From the NCBI RefSeq assembly GCF_001945445.1, contig NZ_MSXW01000052.1, positions 46,464-110,463 on the forward strand: DNA of 64,000 bases. The letters run 5' to 3'. This DNA is from Pseudomonas sp. PA27(2017) (GTDB taxonomy: Bacteria; Pseudomonadota; Gammaproteobacteria; Pseudomonadales; Pseudomonadaceae). Numbering within the stretch: the stretch's first letter is position 1; every line of letters starts with the position of its first letter. Positions 7,847 to 16,627 of the stretch are shown in pieces. The notes under the pieces are model-generated. The model worked only from the letters and a program-made list of their open reading frames with translations, was not told the DNA's origin and made no database searches. The translations under genes were made by a program, and so were the position numbers.

Positions 7847-9394
7847 CTAGTGCGAGGCCAGCACCACGCGGTTGCGACCGCCGCCCTTGGCGGCGTAGAG
7901 CGCCTGGTCGGCGGCGGCGACCATGGCCTCGGGGTCGCTGAACGCCTCACCGGGCACGCCGGCGACCACGCCGATGCTGACGGTGATCTGGTCGTAGGCG
8001 GATTGGCGATGCTCGATCCCCAGGCGCTGCACCGCTTCACGTACCTGCTCGGCCATGGCCAGGGCCTGTTCGGCGGATACGTCCGGCAGCACGATGGCCA
8101 TTTCCTCGCCGCCATAGCGGGCCACCAGGTCGCCCTCGCGGCGCACCCGGGCGCGCATCGCCTTGCTGACCTCAATGAGCGCCTGGTCACCGCGCTGGTG
8201 GCCGTAGGCATCGTTGTAGCCCTTGAAGAAATCCACATCGACCAGCGCGAAGGCCAGCGGCGTGCCCTCGCTGCCGGCGCGCTGGAACACGCTGGCCAGG
8301 TAGCCGTCGAGGTGGCGGCGATTGGCCAGGCCGGTGAGGCCGTCTTCGGTGGCCAGGGTTTTCAGGGTGGTGTTGGCGGTGGCCAGGGACTGGTGCGCGG
8401 CGTGCAGCTCCACCGCCATGGCCGACTGCCGGCCCAGGGCGCGCAGCACCAACAGGCCCATGATGCCGACGCCCAGCACGGCGGCCAGGGCAAAGCCCCA
8501 CATCGACCAGGCACGCCGTTTCCAGGCAGCCAGCGCCTCCCGCTCCGGCATCGCCACAGCCACCAGTACCGGGTACTTGGGGCTGGCGTCGAAGCCATAG
8601 ATGCGCCGCACGCCGTCGACGATGGCGGTCAGCGTCACCGAGCCCTTGTCGATGCCCTGGTTGATGGCCTGGAGCATCGGGCTTTGTGAGATGTTGGTCA
8701 GGTAGGTCTGCGCATCGCTTTCGGAACGGGCGAGGATGGTGCCGTCGCGCTTGGCGAGCACCACGATGCCCTGCTCGCCGAGTGGCAGCGAACGATACAG
8801 GCTGCGAAAACGTTCGACGCTGAGCGTGGCCAGGGCGACGCCACGGAACGTGCCGTCGTCCTCATAGATACCTTTGGACAGGGTGATGACCCATTGCCCG
8901 GTAGTCTTGCCGCGCACCGGCTGGCCGATGTATAGCTCGCTGTCCGCACGTTGTCGGTGATGCTGGAAGTACACGCGATCGGCGTTGTTCAGCGCATGGG
9001 TTTCGGCGTTGGTGGCCAGGAAGTACTGGCCGTTGGCATCGGACATGTACAGGCCGTCCAGCTCACCCAGCTCGCGTATCTGGGTTCTGGCCACCTGGTT
9101 CAGCTCACGGATGTTGGCCTCGCCATGGCCGCCGGAGCGGTGCATGGAGATCAGCGCGGTCAGCACGGTATCGGCGACCCGGATGGTCGATTCGGCCTGG
9201 CTGTTCAGCGCCGCCGCCAGGGTCTGCATGGCTTCGGTGCTCTTGGCCATGGCCTGGGCCTTGTCCCAGCGCACGTGCAGGGCGGTCGACAGCAACAGCA
9301 CGCCGCACACGAAAATCACCGCGGCGATCAGCAGGCCACGTGGGTTGCCGGCTCCCGAAGGCAGGTCGAACTGTCGCCGACCGGAATCATGCAC
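7847..9394 (-). CDS. Membrane diguanylate cyclase, dCache-GGDEF
   Basis: A 515-residue inner-membrane protein that makes cyclic di-GMP. A transmembrane helix at ~20–40 leads to a periplasmic double-Cache sensor at ~45–290, including the FLATNAETH and YIGQPVRGKTTG segments typical of dCache_1. A second helix lies at ~300–320 and a GGDEF domain at ~350–515. The active site reads GGEEM near residue 427, with the metal-binding DVDFFKGYND segment upstream, so the enzyme should be active despite Met in the last position. An RxxD inhibitory site (REGD) sits just before the active loop. It has no operon partner. Confidence 0.93.
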   Translation of the reverse strand: MHDSGRRQFDLPSGAGNPRGLLIAAVIFVCGVLLLSTALHVRWDKAQAMAKSTEAMQTLAAALNSQAESTIRVADTVLTALISMHRSGGHGEANIRELNQVARTQIRELGELDGLYMSDANGQYFLATNAETHALNNADRVYFQHHRQRADSELYIGQPVRGKTTGQWVITLSKGIYEDDGTFRGVALATLSVERFRSLYRSLPLGEQGIVVLAKRDGTILARSESDAQTYLTNISQSPMLQAINQGIDKGSVTLTAIVDGVRRIYGFDASPKYPVLVAVAMPEREALAAWKRRAWSMWGFALAAVLGVGIMGLLVLRALGRQSAMAVELHAAHQSLATANTTLKTLATEDGLTGLANRRHLDGYLASVFQRAGSEGTPLAFALVDVDFFKGYNDAYGHQRGDQALIEVSKAMRARVRREGDLVARYGGEEMAIVLPDVSAEQALAMAEQVREAVQRLGIEHRQSAYDQITVSIGVVAGVPGEAFSDPEAMVAAADQALYAAKGGGRNRVVLASH

Positions 9395-9550
9395 GTCTGG
9401 TTCTTCCCGCTCGCTGCCGCGCCATCACATCGCCCCCTGCTGCCCTGAACGTCGTCACGGCCCCGCCTGTGGATGCGTGGCCGGGCGCGCACAGCGTACG
9501 CACAGATGAGCGCGGCGCCCAGCCCCCCGCGCGGGGATTGCCGGCCTCGA

Positions 9551-9904
9551 TCACGTTTGGCCCGCCGTGCCTTCGCGCACAAGCGTTTCGAACCAGTCGG
9601 CGTAAGGCGTATTGGCGACCAGATGGCGGTTGTAGTCCGGCGCGCCATCGCGCCACCATACCGGGCCGCGCTCACCCAGGCCGACCTTGGCCGCCTGCAC
9701 CTGGGCGCGTGCATGGGCGAGCGCTGCGGCGTCGTCTGCCGCCTTGGCGGCCTTGACCAGACGCCGAGCGTCCATGAGTTGGTTGACCAACGCCTGGAGC
9801 CGCGGCTCGCTCAACGCAGGATTGGACAGGCGCCACAGCCGCCCCCTGACGATCAGATAGCGGCCGTCTGGGGTGGTCAGCGTTGCCGCGTCGTGGCGAC
9901 TCAT
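9551..9904 (-). CDS. Conserved hypothetical protein
   Basis: A 117-residue cytosolic protein of a type I recognise as widespread in Pseudomonas and other proteobacteria. It has the conserved opening TPDGRYLIVRGRLWRLSNPAL, a helical Ala-rich middle, and the motif GERGPVWWRDGAPDYNR. No function is known. The ATG at 9904 places the conserved segment near the N-terminus, but no strong ribosome binding site precedes it; a GTG eleven codons upstream is an alternative. It lies alone between the cyclase and the MFS gene. Confidence 0.8.
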   Translation of the reverse strand: MSRHDAATLTTPDGRYLIVRGRLWRLSNPALSEPRLQALVNQLMDARRLVKAAKAADDAAALAHARAQVQAAKVGLGERGPVWWRDGAPDYNRHLVANTPYADWFETLVREGTAGQT

Positions 9905-10147
9905 CGGGTGGATCCGTCGCGGCCCGAATTTACCCACGCGGTGCAGTGATGATCGTACATGGGCCCTCGCCGCTTGGTCGCTGTCTGTCCCGAAATCGAC
10001 CCATGAGGCGGCGCGGAAGTTTAACCCGTTGCCGAATCAGGCGAGACAGGCGCGGCCTGCAGCCGTAAGCTTGGCGCCCTGTCCCGCCACCAGGCCAGGC
10101 CGGCACCCGGATGCCAGCCGGCCCAGCAGCCACTCGAAGCCTTGCGT

Positions 10148-11407
10148 ATGAAAACCACCACCGATCTCGCCTCCCCCGAACTCGCTGCCAACGACGTCGC
10201 CTCGCCCGTCCAGGCCCATGGCTTTCTGCTGCCGATCGTCGGCGCCGCCGCATTCTCGCACCTGCTCAACGACATGATCCAGGCGGTGATGCCAGCGGTT
10301 TACCCGATGCTCAAGACCCAGTTCTCGCTGAGCTTCGCGCAGATCGGCTGGATCGGTCTGGTGTACCAGATCACCGCCTCGCTGCTGCAGCCCTGGATCG
10401 GCATGTACACCGACAAGCACCCCAAACCCTACCTGCTGCCCTCCGGCATGGTGATGACCTTCATTGGCATCGCCCTGCTCGCCTTCGCCAACAGCTACGA
10501 GATGCTGCTGCTATCGGCGGCGGTCGTGGGCGTAGGCTCGGCGACCTTTCACCCCGAGGCGTCGCGTATCGCGCGGATGGCCTCCGGCGGACGCTTCGGC
10601 ACGGCGCAATCGACCTTTCAGGTCGGCGGCAACTCGGGCTCGGCCCTGGGGCCGCTGTTGGCCGCCGCCATCGTCATCCCCTACGGCCAGCATGCCATCG
10701 CCTGGTTCATGCTCGCCGCCGCCCTGGCGATCTTCGTGCTCTGCCGCCTCACCATCTGGAGCGTCCATCACGGCCAGGCGAAGCTGAAAAGCCTGGCCAG
10801 CAAACAGACCGCTGGCCTGAACCGCGGCCAGGTGATCCAGGCCATCGCGGTGATCTGCGTGCTGATGTTCGCCAAGTTCGTGTACATCGCGGCGTTCACC
10901 AACTTCTTCACCTTCTACCTGATCGAACGCTTCGCCATGAGCGTTCAGCAGAGCCAGATCTACCTGTTCATCTTTCTCGCTGCGGTGGCGCTCGGCACCT
11001 TCGCGGGTGGCCCGGTGGGCGACCGCATCGGCCGCAAGGCGGTGATCTGGATCTCCTTCATGGGCGTGGCGCCCTTCGCCCTGGCCCTGCCCTATGTCGG
11101 CGCCACGGCGACGGCGGTGCTGGCGATCATGATCGGCCTGGTGATGTCCTCGGCGTTCGCGGCCCTGGTGGTTTATGCCCAGGAAGCGGTGCCGGGTCGC
11201 GTCGGTATGGTGTCCGGGCTGATGTTCGGCCTGATGTTCGGTATTGGCGGCATTGGCGCAGCCGGCCTGGGCGAGCTGGCCGACGTACACGGCATCGTCT
11301 GGGTCTACCACTTGGTGTCGTTCCTGCCGCTGCTGGGCCTGGCCACCGCGCTGCTGCCCCGCACCCGGCCGCTCAAGCCAGCGGTGCCGGCCCCCGCAGG
11401 CCGCTAA
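10148..11407 (+). CDS. MFS efflux pump, fosmidomycin-resistance (Fsr) type
   Basis: A 419-residue inner-membrane transporter with twelve predicted helices. The segments FSHLLNDMIQAVMPAVYPML, GWIGLVYQITASLLQPWIG and TFHPEASRIARMASGGR are hallmarks of the Fsr group of major facilitator pumps, which export fosmidomycin and related small molecules. The MFS loop motif GDRIGRK is present between helices. The ATG at 10148 is preferred over a TTG two codons earlier. Its 3' end overlaps the converging GNAT remnant by four bases. The natural substrate is unknown. Confidence 0.9.
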   Translation: MKTTTDLASPELAANDVASPVQAHGFLLPIVGAAAFSHLLNDMIQAVMPAVYPMLKTQFSLSFAQIGWIGLVYQITASLLQPWIGMYTDKHPKPYLLPSGMVMTFIGIALLAFANSYEMLLLSAAVVGVGSATFHPEASRIARMASGGRFGTAQSTFQVGGNSGSALGPLLAAAIVIPYGQHAIAWFMLAAALAIFVLCRLTIWSVHHGQAKLKSLASKQTAGLNRGQVIQAIAVICVLMFAKFVYIAAFTNFFTFYLIERFAMSVQQSQIYLFIFLAAVALGTFAGGPVGDRIGRKAVIWISFMGVAPFALALPYVGATATAVLAIMIGLVMSSAFAALVVYAQEAVPGRVGMVSGLMFGLMFGIGGIGAAGLGELADVHGIVWVYHLVSFLPLLGLATALLPRTRPLKPAVPAPAGR

Positions 11408-11880
11408 CCCGCCACCTGCAACTCATAGCGCAGGTAGCCGAGGGCGTTGGCCCCGACATGGCAGAACCCGGCGCGCTCGTAGAGCCGCCGGGCCGGGTTG
11501 TCGGCACGAACGTGCAAGCTAAGCGTCTCGAAGCCCGCCTGCCGGGCGCTCTCGATATAGGCCCCGACCAGCACCTGGCCGATTCCGCTTCTCCGATATG
11601 CCTCGCCGACATGCACGGTGCACAGCTCCGCGTGCCCCAGCTCATCGGCCCATAGCGAATAGCCGACGAGCTGGTCATCGACACAGGCGATGGTCAGTCG
11701 CTCGAAGTTCTCGACCCACAGCGCCAGATGCCGCTCGGCAGCCATTTGCCAGGCGTGCTCATGCTGCGGCTCCTATTGACGGATATAGGCCAGTTCGCCC
11801 CGGTAGATAGCCGGTAGATCGGTGACCCGCGCGGGTCTGAGCACAGGTTTCGGATCGCCGTTCTCTGGTTCGCCAATCAT
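11404..11880 (-). pseudogene. GNAT acetyltransferase with in-frame amber codon
   Basis: From an ATG at 11880, eight bases after GAGGG, the frame encodes the start of a GNAT domain (VLRPARVTDLPAIYRGELAYIRQ) and meets TAG at 11773–11775. The same frame then continues without shift as EPQHEHAWQMAAERHLALWVENFERL and runs to a normal C-terminus with the acetyl-CoA loop RRSGIGQVL. Relatives read straight through this point, so a single sense codon has become an amber stop. Restart at the Met at 11745 would give 113 residues lacking the first strand and helix. It is probably inactive, unless amber suppression or restart rescues it. It is divergent from the siderophore receptor. Confidence 0.85.
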
Positions 11881-11973
11881 CGTGAACACCCTCATTGCAC
11901 GGCGGCCCACCGCCTTTATCGATAAACCCTTGATGAGTCGATGAATTCGCGCTTTGTCATCCGGACACATCTT

Positions 11974-11997
11974 GAGATTATAATAATAACGATTCTC
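11974..11997. promoter_or_regulatory. Fur box of the siderophore receptor
   Basis: The AT-rich, imperfectly palindromic site begins GAGATTATAATAA and ends ACGATTCTC. It resembles the GATAATGATAATCATTATC Fur consensus and lies about 40 bases before the receptor start codon. Iron-loaded Fur would repress the receptor, and possibly the divergent GNAT gene. Confidence 0.65.
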
Positions 11998-12038
11998 ACA
12001 ATCATAACGCCTCCTACTCGCTCAACAGGGAACCCGTC

Positions 12039-14219
12039 ATGTCGCGTCTCGCCCCACCTCGCTGCTTCGCTGCGCCCCGCAACCACCTGGCCTTGGCCAT
12101 CTGCATGGCCACCATGGCGCCGGCCCTGGCCCAGCAGAGCAGCGAGGCGCCGGACAGTGCCGTCGGCGTGATGGAACTGGGCGCCACCGAAATTACCAAC
12201 ACTCAGCTGGGCAGCACCACCGAAGGCTCGCGCTCCTACACCACAGGCGCCATGTCCACCGCCACCAAGCTGCCCATGACCATGCGCGAAACGCCTCAGG
12301 CGGTCACCGTGATCACGCGGCAGCGTATGGATGATCAAGGTATGACCAGCATCAATGACGCCATCGACGCCGCGCCGGGTGTGTTTCTCAGCTACTCCAG
12401 CGGCCCAGGCCGGCAGACCTACTACGCCCGCGGTTTCGAGATTGACAACCTGATGTATGACAGCATCCCCAGCGGCTACAACGGCGTAGGTGTGGGCGTG
12501 CAACCGAACCTGGCGATGTTCGACCGGGTGGAAATCGTGCGCGGCGCCACCGGCCTGGTCACCGGTGCAGGCAACCCTTCGGCGGCGGTCAATATGGTGC
12601 GCAAGCGCCCGCTGGCCGATCAGCACGTCACCCTCACCGGCGCAGCGGGTAGCTGGGATGATTACCGTGGCGAAGTCGACGCCTCCAGTCCGCTCAACGA
12701 AAGCGGTACCCTGCGCGGCCGGGTAGTGACCTCCTACCGCGACGCCAATAGCTTCGTCGACGGCGCCGAGGAAGATCACGGTTTGTTCTACGCCATTACC
12801 GAGGCGGACCTGAGCGACGACACCACCCTGGCAGTCGGCTTTTCCCATCAGAAGGACAAGACCAACAATTTCTGGGGTGCCTCGCTGGTAGGCCTCGACG
12901 GTCGCCACCAGGATCTGCCGCGCTCCTACAACCCAGGCACAGATTGGGAAAACAAGGAGCAGGAAACCAACACGCTGTTCGCCGAACTGCGTCAACAGTT
13001 GGCAAATGACTGGAAGCTGCAGGTCAATGCCAATTATTCCGACCTGAATGCGCTGTTCTCGGGCTCATACCAATCTCGATTCGACGAAACAACGAGATCC
13101 TTGGAGCGAACCGTCTGGCAGGCCAAGTACGACGAGCACAAGCTCGGTTTGGATAGTTTCTTCAGTGGCCCGTTCGAGGCCTTTGGGCGCACCCATGAAA
13201 TGGTGGTAGGCGCCAGCAAGCGCATCACAGACATGAATACCCACAGCTACAGCCCTTATGTGACCAACTGGCCTGTAGACGGTGGAAAACCGGACTTCAC
13301 GCGCACCGGCAGCAAGCGCACGGTTACTACCGAGGACGGCGTGTACCTGACCACCCGCCTGAGCCTGGCCGACCCCCTGAAACTGATCCTCGGCGGCCGC
13401 CTGGACTGGTACGACTACGACGACAAGGAACGCTCGGATGCCGACTACAAGGTCACTCGTAACGTCACCCGTCTAGCCGGGCTGATCTACGACCTGGACG
13501 ACCACCATTCGGTCTATGTGAGCTACAGCGACATTTTCAAGCCACAAACCGAAAAAGACATCACCGGCTCACCAGTCAGGCCCATCGAGGGCAAGAACTA
13601 CGAGGTGGGCATCAAGGGTGAATACTTCGATGGCGCCCTCAACGCCAGCGCAGCTCTTTTCCGCATCGACCAAGAGAACCGTGCGGTGGAAACTTCCAGG
13701 ATAGGCTGTCCGCAGACCGCCTGCTATCTGGCCTCCGGCGAGGTAAGAAGTCAGGGGATCGATCTTGAAATCCAAGGCGCCCTTACCGAAAACTGGCAGC
13801 TCGGAGCAGGCTATACCTACGCCCGCGTGCACACCTTGAAGGATGCCGCCAACCCGCAAAACGAGAAAAAGCGCTTCGACACCGACATGCCGGAGCACCT
13901 GTTCAAGCTTTCCACCGTCTACCGTTTCCAAGGCCCGCTGGAGAAACTGCGCGTCGGCGGCAATATGTCCTGGCAGAGCCGTATGTACAACGACATCGCG
14001 CTGGACGACGGCAGCAGCTACCGCCTCAAGCAGGGCGCCTATGCCCTCACCAACCTGATGGCAGGTTATGCGGTGAACGAAAATCTGGATCTGCAGCTCA
14101 ACGCCAACAACATCTTCGACAAGAAATACTACTCGTCGATTTCCACATCGATTGAGTACGGCGGCGACACCTACGGCACGCCGCGCAACCTGATGCTGAC
14201 CGCCAAATACAGCTTCTAA
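12039..14219 (+). CDS. TonB-dependent siderophore receptor
   Basis: A 726-residue outer-membrane receptor of the FhuE/FpvA type. A signal peptide ends near ALAQQ (about residue 32). The plug domain follows with ATKLPMTMRETPQAVTVITR and the DRVEIVRGATGLVTGAGNPSA stretch, and a 22-strand barrel ends in the aromatic C-terminus TAKYSF. It takes up a ferric siderophore (likely hydroxamate) using TonB energy. A signalling domain like that of FpvA is absent, so transcription probably depends on Fur alone. No siderophore synthesis or sigma/anti-sigma genes lie next to it, suggesting use of a foreign siderophore. Confidence 0.94.
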   Translation: MSRLAPPRCFAAPRNHLALAICMATMAPALAQQSSEAPDSAVGVMELGATEITNTQLGSTTEGSRSYTTGAMSTATKLPMTMRETPQAVTVITRQRMDDQGMTSINDAIDAAPGVFLSYSSGPGRQTYYARGFEIDNLMYDSIPSGYNGVGVGVQPNLAMFDRVEIVRGATGLVTGAGNPSAAVNMVRKRPLADQHVTLTGAAGSWDDYRGEVDASSPLNESGTLRGRVVTSYRDANSFVDGAEEDHGLFYAITEADLSDDTTLAVGFSHQKDKTNNFWGASLVGLDGRHQDLPRSYNPGTDWENKEQETNTLFAELRQQLANDWKLQVNANYSDLNALFSGSYQSRFDETTRSLERTVWQAKYDEHKLGLDSFFSGPFEAFGRTHEMVVGASKRITDMNTHSYSPYVTNWPVDGGKPDFTRTGSKRTVTTEDGVYLTTRLSLADPLKLILGGRLDWYDYDDKERSDADYKVTRNVTRLAGLIYDLDDHHSVYVSYSDIFKPQTEKDITGSPVRPIEGKNYEVGIKGEYFDGALNASAALFRIDQENRAVETSRIGCPQTACYLASGEVRSQGIDLEIQGALTENWQLGAGYTYARVHTLKDAANPQNEKKRFDTDMPEHLFKLSTVYRFQGPLEKLRVGGNMSWQSRMYNDIALDDGSSYRLKQGAYALTNLMAGYAVNENLDLQLNANNIFDKKYYSSISTSIEYGGDTYGTPRNLMLTAKYSF

Positions 14220-14236
14220 GCCCGCACCTCACCCAC

Positions 14237-14266
14237 AAAAAAGCCAGTCCTTCGACTGGCTTTTTT
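14237..14266 (+). terminator. Rho-independent terminator
   Basis: A 12-bp stem (AAAAAAGCCAGT / ACTGGCTTTTTT) with a CCTTCG loop, shortly after the receptor stop codon. The A and T tracts make it usable from both strands, so it could also end the converging DUF945 gene. Confidence 0.85.
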
Positions 14267-14283
14267 GCCATCACGCGATGGGA

Positions 14284-15864
14284 TCACTCAGCCTGATCAG
14301 GCGCCTGGGTATCGGCGCCGTCGTCGTAGCCGCCCATGTCTTGCGGGGCGTCATCGCCGTAGGCCGACGCATCATCACCCAGGCCACCGCCCATGCCGCC
14401 GGTCTTGGACATCACCAGCATGACGAACTCGTCGACGCTCATGTCCTGGCCGTTGAAGGTCACCTTGTTGTCGGCGTAATGCAGGGTCGACTGCAGGGTC
14501 TCGCCTTCCAGGGTCACCAGGCCAGTGCCGAGGGCCATGCCGCTGCCCATCTCGGTCATCATCGCCGCCTGCTGCTCGACAGCCTGGGCATCGGTGACGC
14601 CTTCGACCATCGCCTGGATACGCACGCCATCGCCGATCACCGCCTTGGCGACCGACAGTTTGGCATCCAGCTGGCCGATCAGTTGCCGGCCCAGCTCGTC
14701 TGGCGGCAGCTCGAAGGATTCTGGCTTGTCCATGTCCACCACCACCCGCAGCGAGGCCTGGCCATGGGGCGTGGTGAGGGTGAAGTTGTCCAGCGCCAGC
14801 TGTGGTTTGCCGGCCAGCAGCTTCTCCAGGTCGGCCTTCATGCGCGCCTCTTCGTCGGCCGAAAAGTCGAGCGCGGGGGCCTCTTCACCCAGGGCCTGGG
14901 CTTTCTGGATGGGCGTCAGCTTGTCCTGGTAGAGCTTGAACAGCGACTGCAGCGCCGCGCTGTCGAAGTTCTTGATGGCCCACAGGGTGCGCAGGCCGCC
15001 GATGTCCTTGCCGTCGTAGCTGACCATGCCCAGGTCATAGCCGATCTGCCCGTTGAGCATGTTGCCGCTTTCCTGCAGGCTGCCGACCTGGGCGATGTCC
15101 TTGATCAGCACGGCTGGCTTGTCGCCGACCTTGATCTGCGCGGTGGCCAGCTTGATGCTGCTGTCGCCGACGTAGAAATCGGCGCTACCCAGGCGCTGGT
15201 CGCTGGTCACGGTCAGGCCATGCAGGTCGGCCTGTACCGGCGTGTCCTCGGTGCTGGTGATCGACAGGCTGTCCATGGTGCCGCTGACCTGCACTTCCTT
15301 GGCGTGCTTGCTGGCCTCGAAGTCCAGGGTCATGCCGGAGAACTTGACCGTAGAGGTTGGCGACGGCGCGAAATCCAGCGGCGTCAGCACCAGTGAGCCA
15401 CGGCTGGCACCGTCGTAACCCAGGCTGGCCTGGCCAGTGAGCGGCGCGGCGCCCTTGGCGGCATCGAACCACTTCTGGGTCAGCTCGTTGGGTTCCAGCT
15501 GGTAATTGCTGGCGACCATGACCGGCCACAGGTTCAGGCGCATCAGGCGCGACAGCGGCAGCGGGCCGTGCTCGATGTTGTCCAGCAGCAGCACTTCCAT
15601 ATGCCGCGTCTCGCCCTCTTCGGACGGCGCATCGAAGCTGAATTTGTAGCGTGCGGTGCTGGTGAACAGACGGGTCTCCAGCGACACCAACTCCAGCTTG
15701 AAGCTGGCTCCGGTGCCCAGCAGCGCTTCGGCGCCCTGGCGGTTGGATTCCTCGATGAGGTCGTTGAGAACGCCGGGCAACTGGGTGCCGGTGTACCAGG
15801 CGCCGGCCGTGCTGAGTGCGCCAACCGCCACCAGCCCTACTGCTACTGCTGCTAATTTGTTCAT
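14284..15864 (-). CDS. YdgA-family (DUF945) protein
   Basis: A 526-residue protein with an N-terminal signal-anchor helix (about residues 4–24), then a large beta-rich region typical of YdgA/DUF945. The opening GAWYTGTQLPGVLNDLIEES and the paired strands of LVSLETRLFTSTARYKFS are characteristic. The C-terminal tail is Gly/Asp-rich and low in complexity. The protein is expected at the periplasmic side of the inner membrane. The family is widespread in gammaproteobacteria but has no firm biochemical role. It stands alone, converging on the receptor terminator. Confidence 0.85.
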   Translation of the reverse strand: MNKLAAVAVGLVAVGALSTAGAWYTGTQLPGVLNDLIEESNRQGAEALLGTGASFKLELVSLETRLFTSTARYKFSFDAPSEEGETRHMEVLLLDNIEHGPLPLSRLMRLNLWPVMVASNYQLEPNELTQKWFDAAKGAAPLTGQASLGYDGASRGSLVLTPLDFAPSPTSTVKFSGMTLDFEASKHAKEVQVSGTMDSLSITSTEDTPVQADLHGLTVTSDQRLGSADFYVGDSSIKLATAQIKVGDKPAVLIKDIAQVGSLQESGNMLNGQIGYDLGMVSYDGKDIGGLRTLWAIKNFDSAALQSLFKLYQDKLTPIQKAQALGEEAPALDFSADEEARMKADLEKLLAGKPQLALDNFTLTTPHGQASLRVVVDMDKPESFELPPDELGRQLIGQLDAKLSVAKAVIGDGVRIQAMVEGVTDAQAVEQQAAMMTEMGSGMALGTGLVTLEGETLQSTLHYADNKVTFNGQDMSVDEFVMLVMSKTGGMGGGLGDDASAYGDDAPQDMGGYDDGADTQAPDQAE

Positions 15865-16179
15865 CGTCTGCTCAATGCATGTCCATGATGGGAATGTTCG
15901 GCCTTCCTGGCCTGGCGCATGGTGCGCATGCTGCGAAAGGCGGCGAGCATCTTAGCATCCTGGCGGTTATGGCACTGTGCGAGCGCTCTCCATTTTCTCG
16001 CCACAATCGCGGTTTCCGTGCTCAGGGTTGAGCCCGACCGGTCACTCATCGGCAGGCCGGCCGCAACCGCCAACTTCTCCTGAATCCTTGCGCCTCGTCC
16101 GTAGTCATACCTCACCAGTAGGGCATGGAATCATCCGTGCCCAAGCCGGCCAGCTACAGGCCATGACCGAGGTGCGCAA
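15865..16179. other. Divergent intergenic region, no gene seen
   Basis: This 315-base region separates the DUF945 gene from the small plus-strand ORF. Short frames here have neither good ribosome binding sites nor recognisable protein sequence. It presumably carries both promoters; no clear operator was found. Confidence 0.5.
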
Positions 16180-16398
16180 ATGGCTACACAGAGTGAACGA
16201 GTGCTCGAACAGGCCATAATGGCCATGCTGGGCGCCTGCATCGACCTGGGCTACGACGTCGACAAGCTGGCTAAAAAGGCCCAGGTGCTGGTTCTCGACA
16301 ACAGCAAGTACAACTACGTCGAGCAACCCATGCCCTCGACTCCCCACGAAGCCATCGAACGCGCCCTGTCGACGATCAAGAGCGCGCCGCGGATTTGA
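16180..16398 (+). CDS. Small conserved protein, unknown
   Basis: A 72-residue protein starting at an ATG five bases after GAGGTG. It contains an N-terminal helix (SERVLEQAIMAMLGACIDLGYDVDKLAKKA) and a short VLVLDNSKYNYVE strand region, then a terminal helix. There are no cysteine motifs or membrane segments. The regular composition and strong start support a real gene. Function unknown. Confidence 0.6.
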   Translation: MATQSERVLEQAIMAMLGACIDLGYDVDKLAKKAQVLVLDNSKYNYVEQPMPSTPHEAIERALSTIKSAPRI

Positions 16399-16499
16399 GC
16401 GATCAGGTGGGTGGCGCTCTGGTCGTCTGCCGATGCGATCAGCAATGGTGGGCGGATCGGGCCGTGCAGGCCATGCATCGCTGCCTGAGTAACTAACTG

Positions 16500-16566
16500 C
16501 GGGAGCGGGAGGCGACACCTAGCCCATGCCGGCGTTTTTTTCTCGGGCATGGCCCGCTCCCACAGG
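16500..16566. repeat. REP-type inverted repeat
   Basis: GGGAGCGGG and its complement CCCGCTCCC flank an inner hairpin (GCCCATGCC … GGGCATGGC) with a T-rich loop. This is the layout of Pseudomonas REP elements that end in CTCCCACAGG. It follows the small ORF and precedes the hydrolase operon end, and may also act as a transcription barrier. Confidence 0.75.
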
Positions 16567-16627
16567 AGCTCACCTATAGGCTGCACGTGTTCGATTCCCA
16601 GTATTCGGCTTTCCCCTCGAGAAACCT

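Noticed and set aside
10111..11655. 514-residue plus-strand ORF
   Set aside because: It is a shifted frame over the Fsr pump gene; the pump frame has clear MFS helices and motifs.
11773..11775. Amber codon as a pyrrolysine site
   Set aside because: Pyrrolysine machinery is absent from Pseudomonas as far as known; a nonsense mutation is simpler.
11916..12995. 359-residue minus-strand ORF
   Set aside because: It is antisense to the N-terminal half of the siderophore receptor, with no recognisable domain.
16500..16566. Hairpin taken as a CRISPR repeat or small RNA
   Set aside because: Ends match Pseudomonas REP elements and there is no repeat-spacer series; no CRISPR array was seen anywhere in the window.
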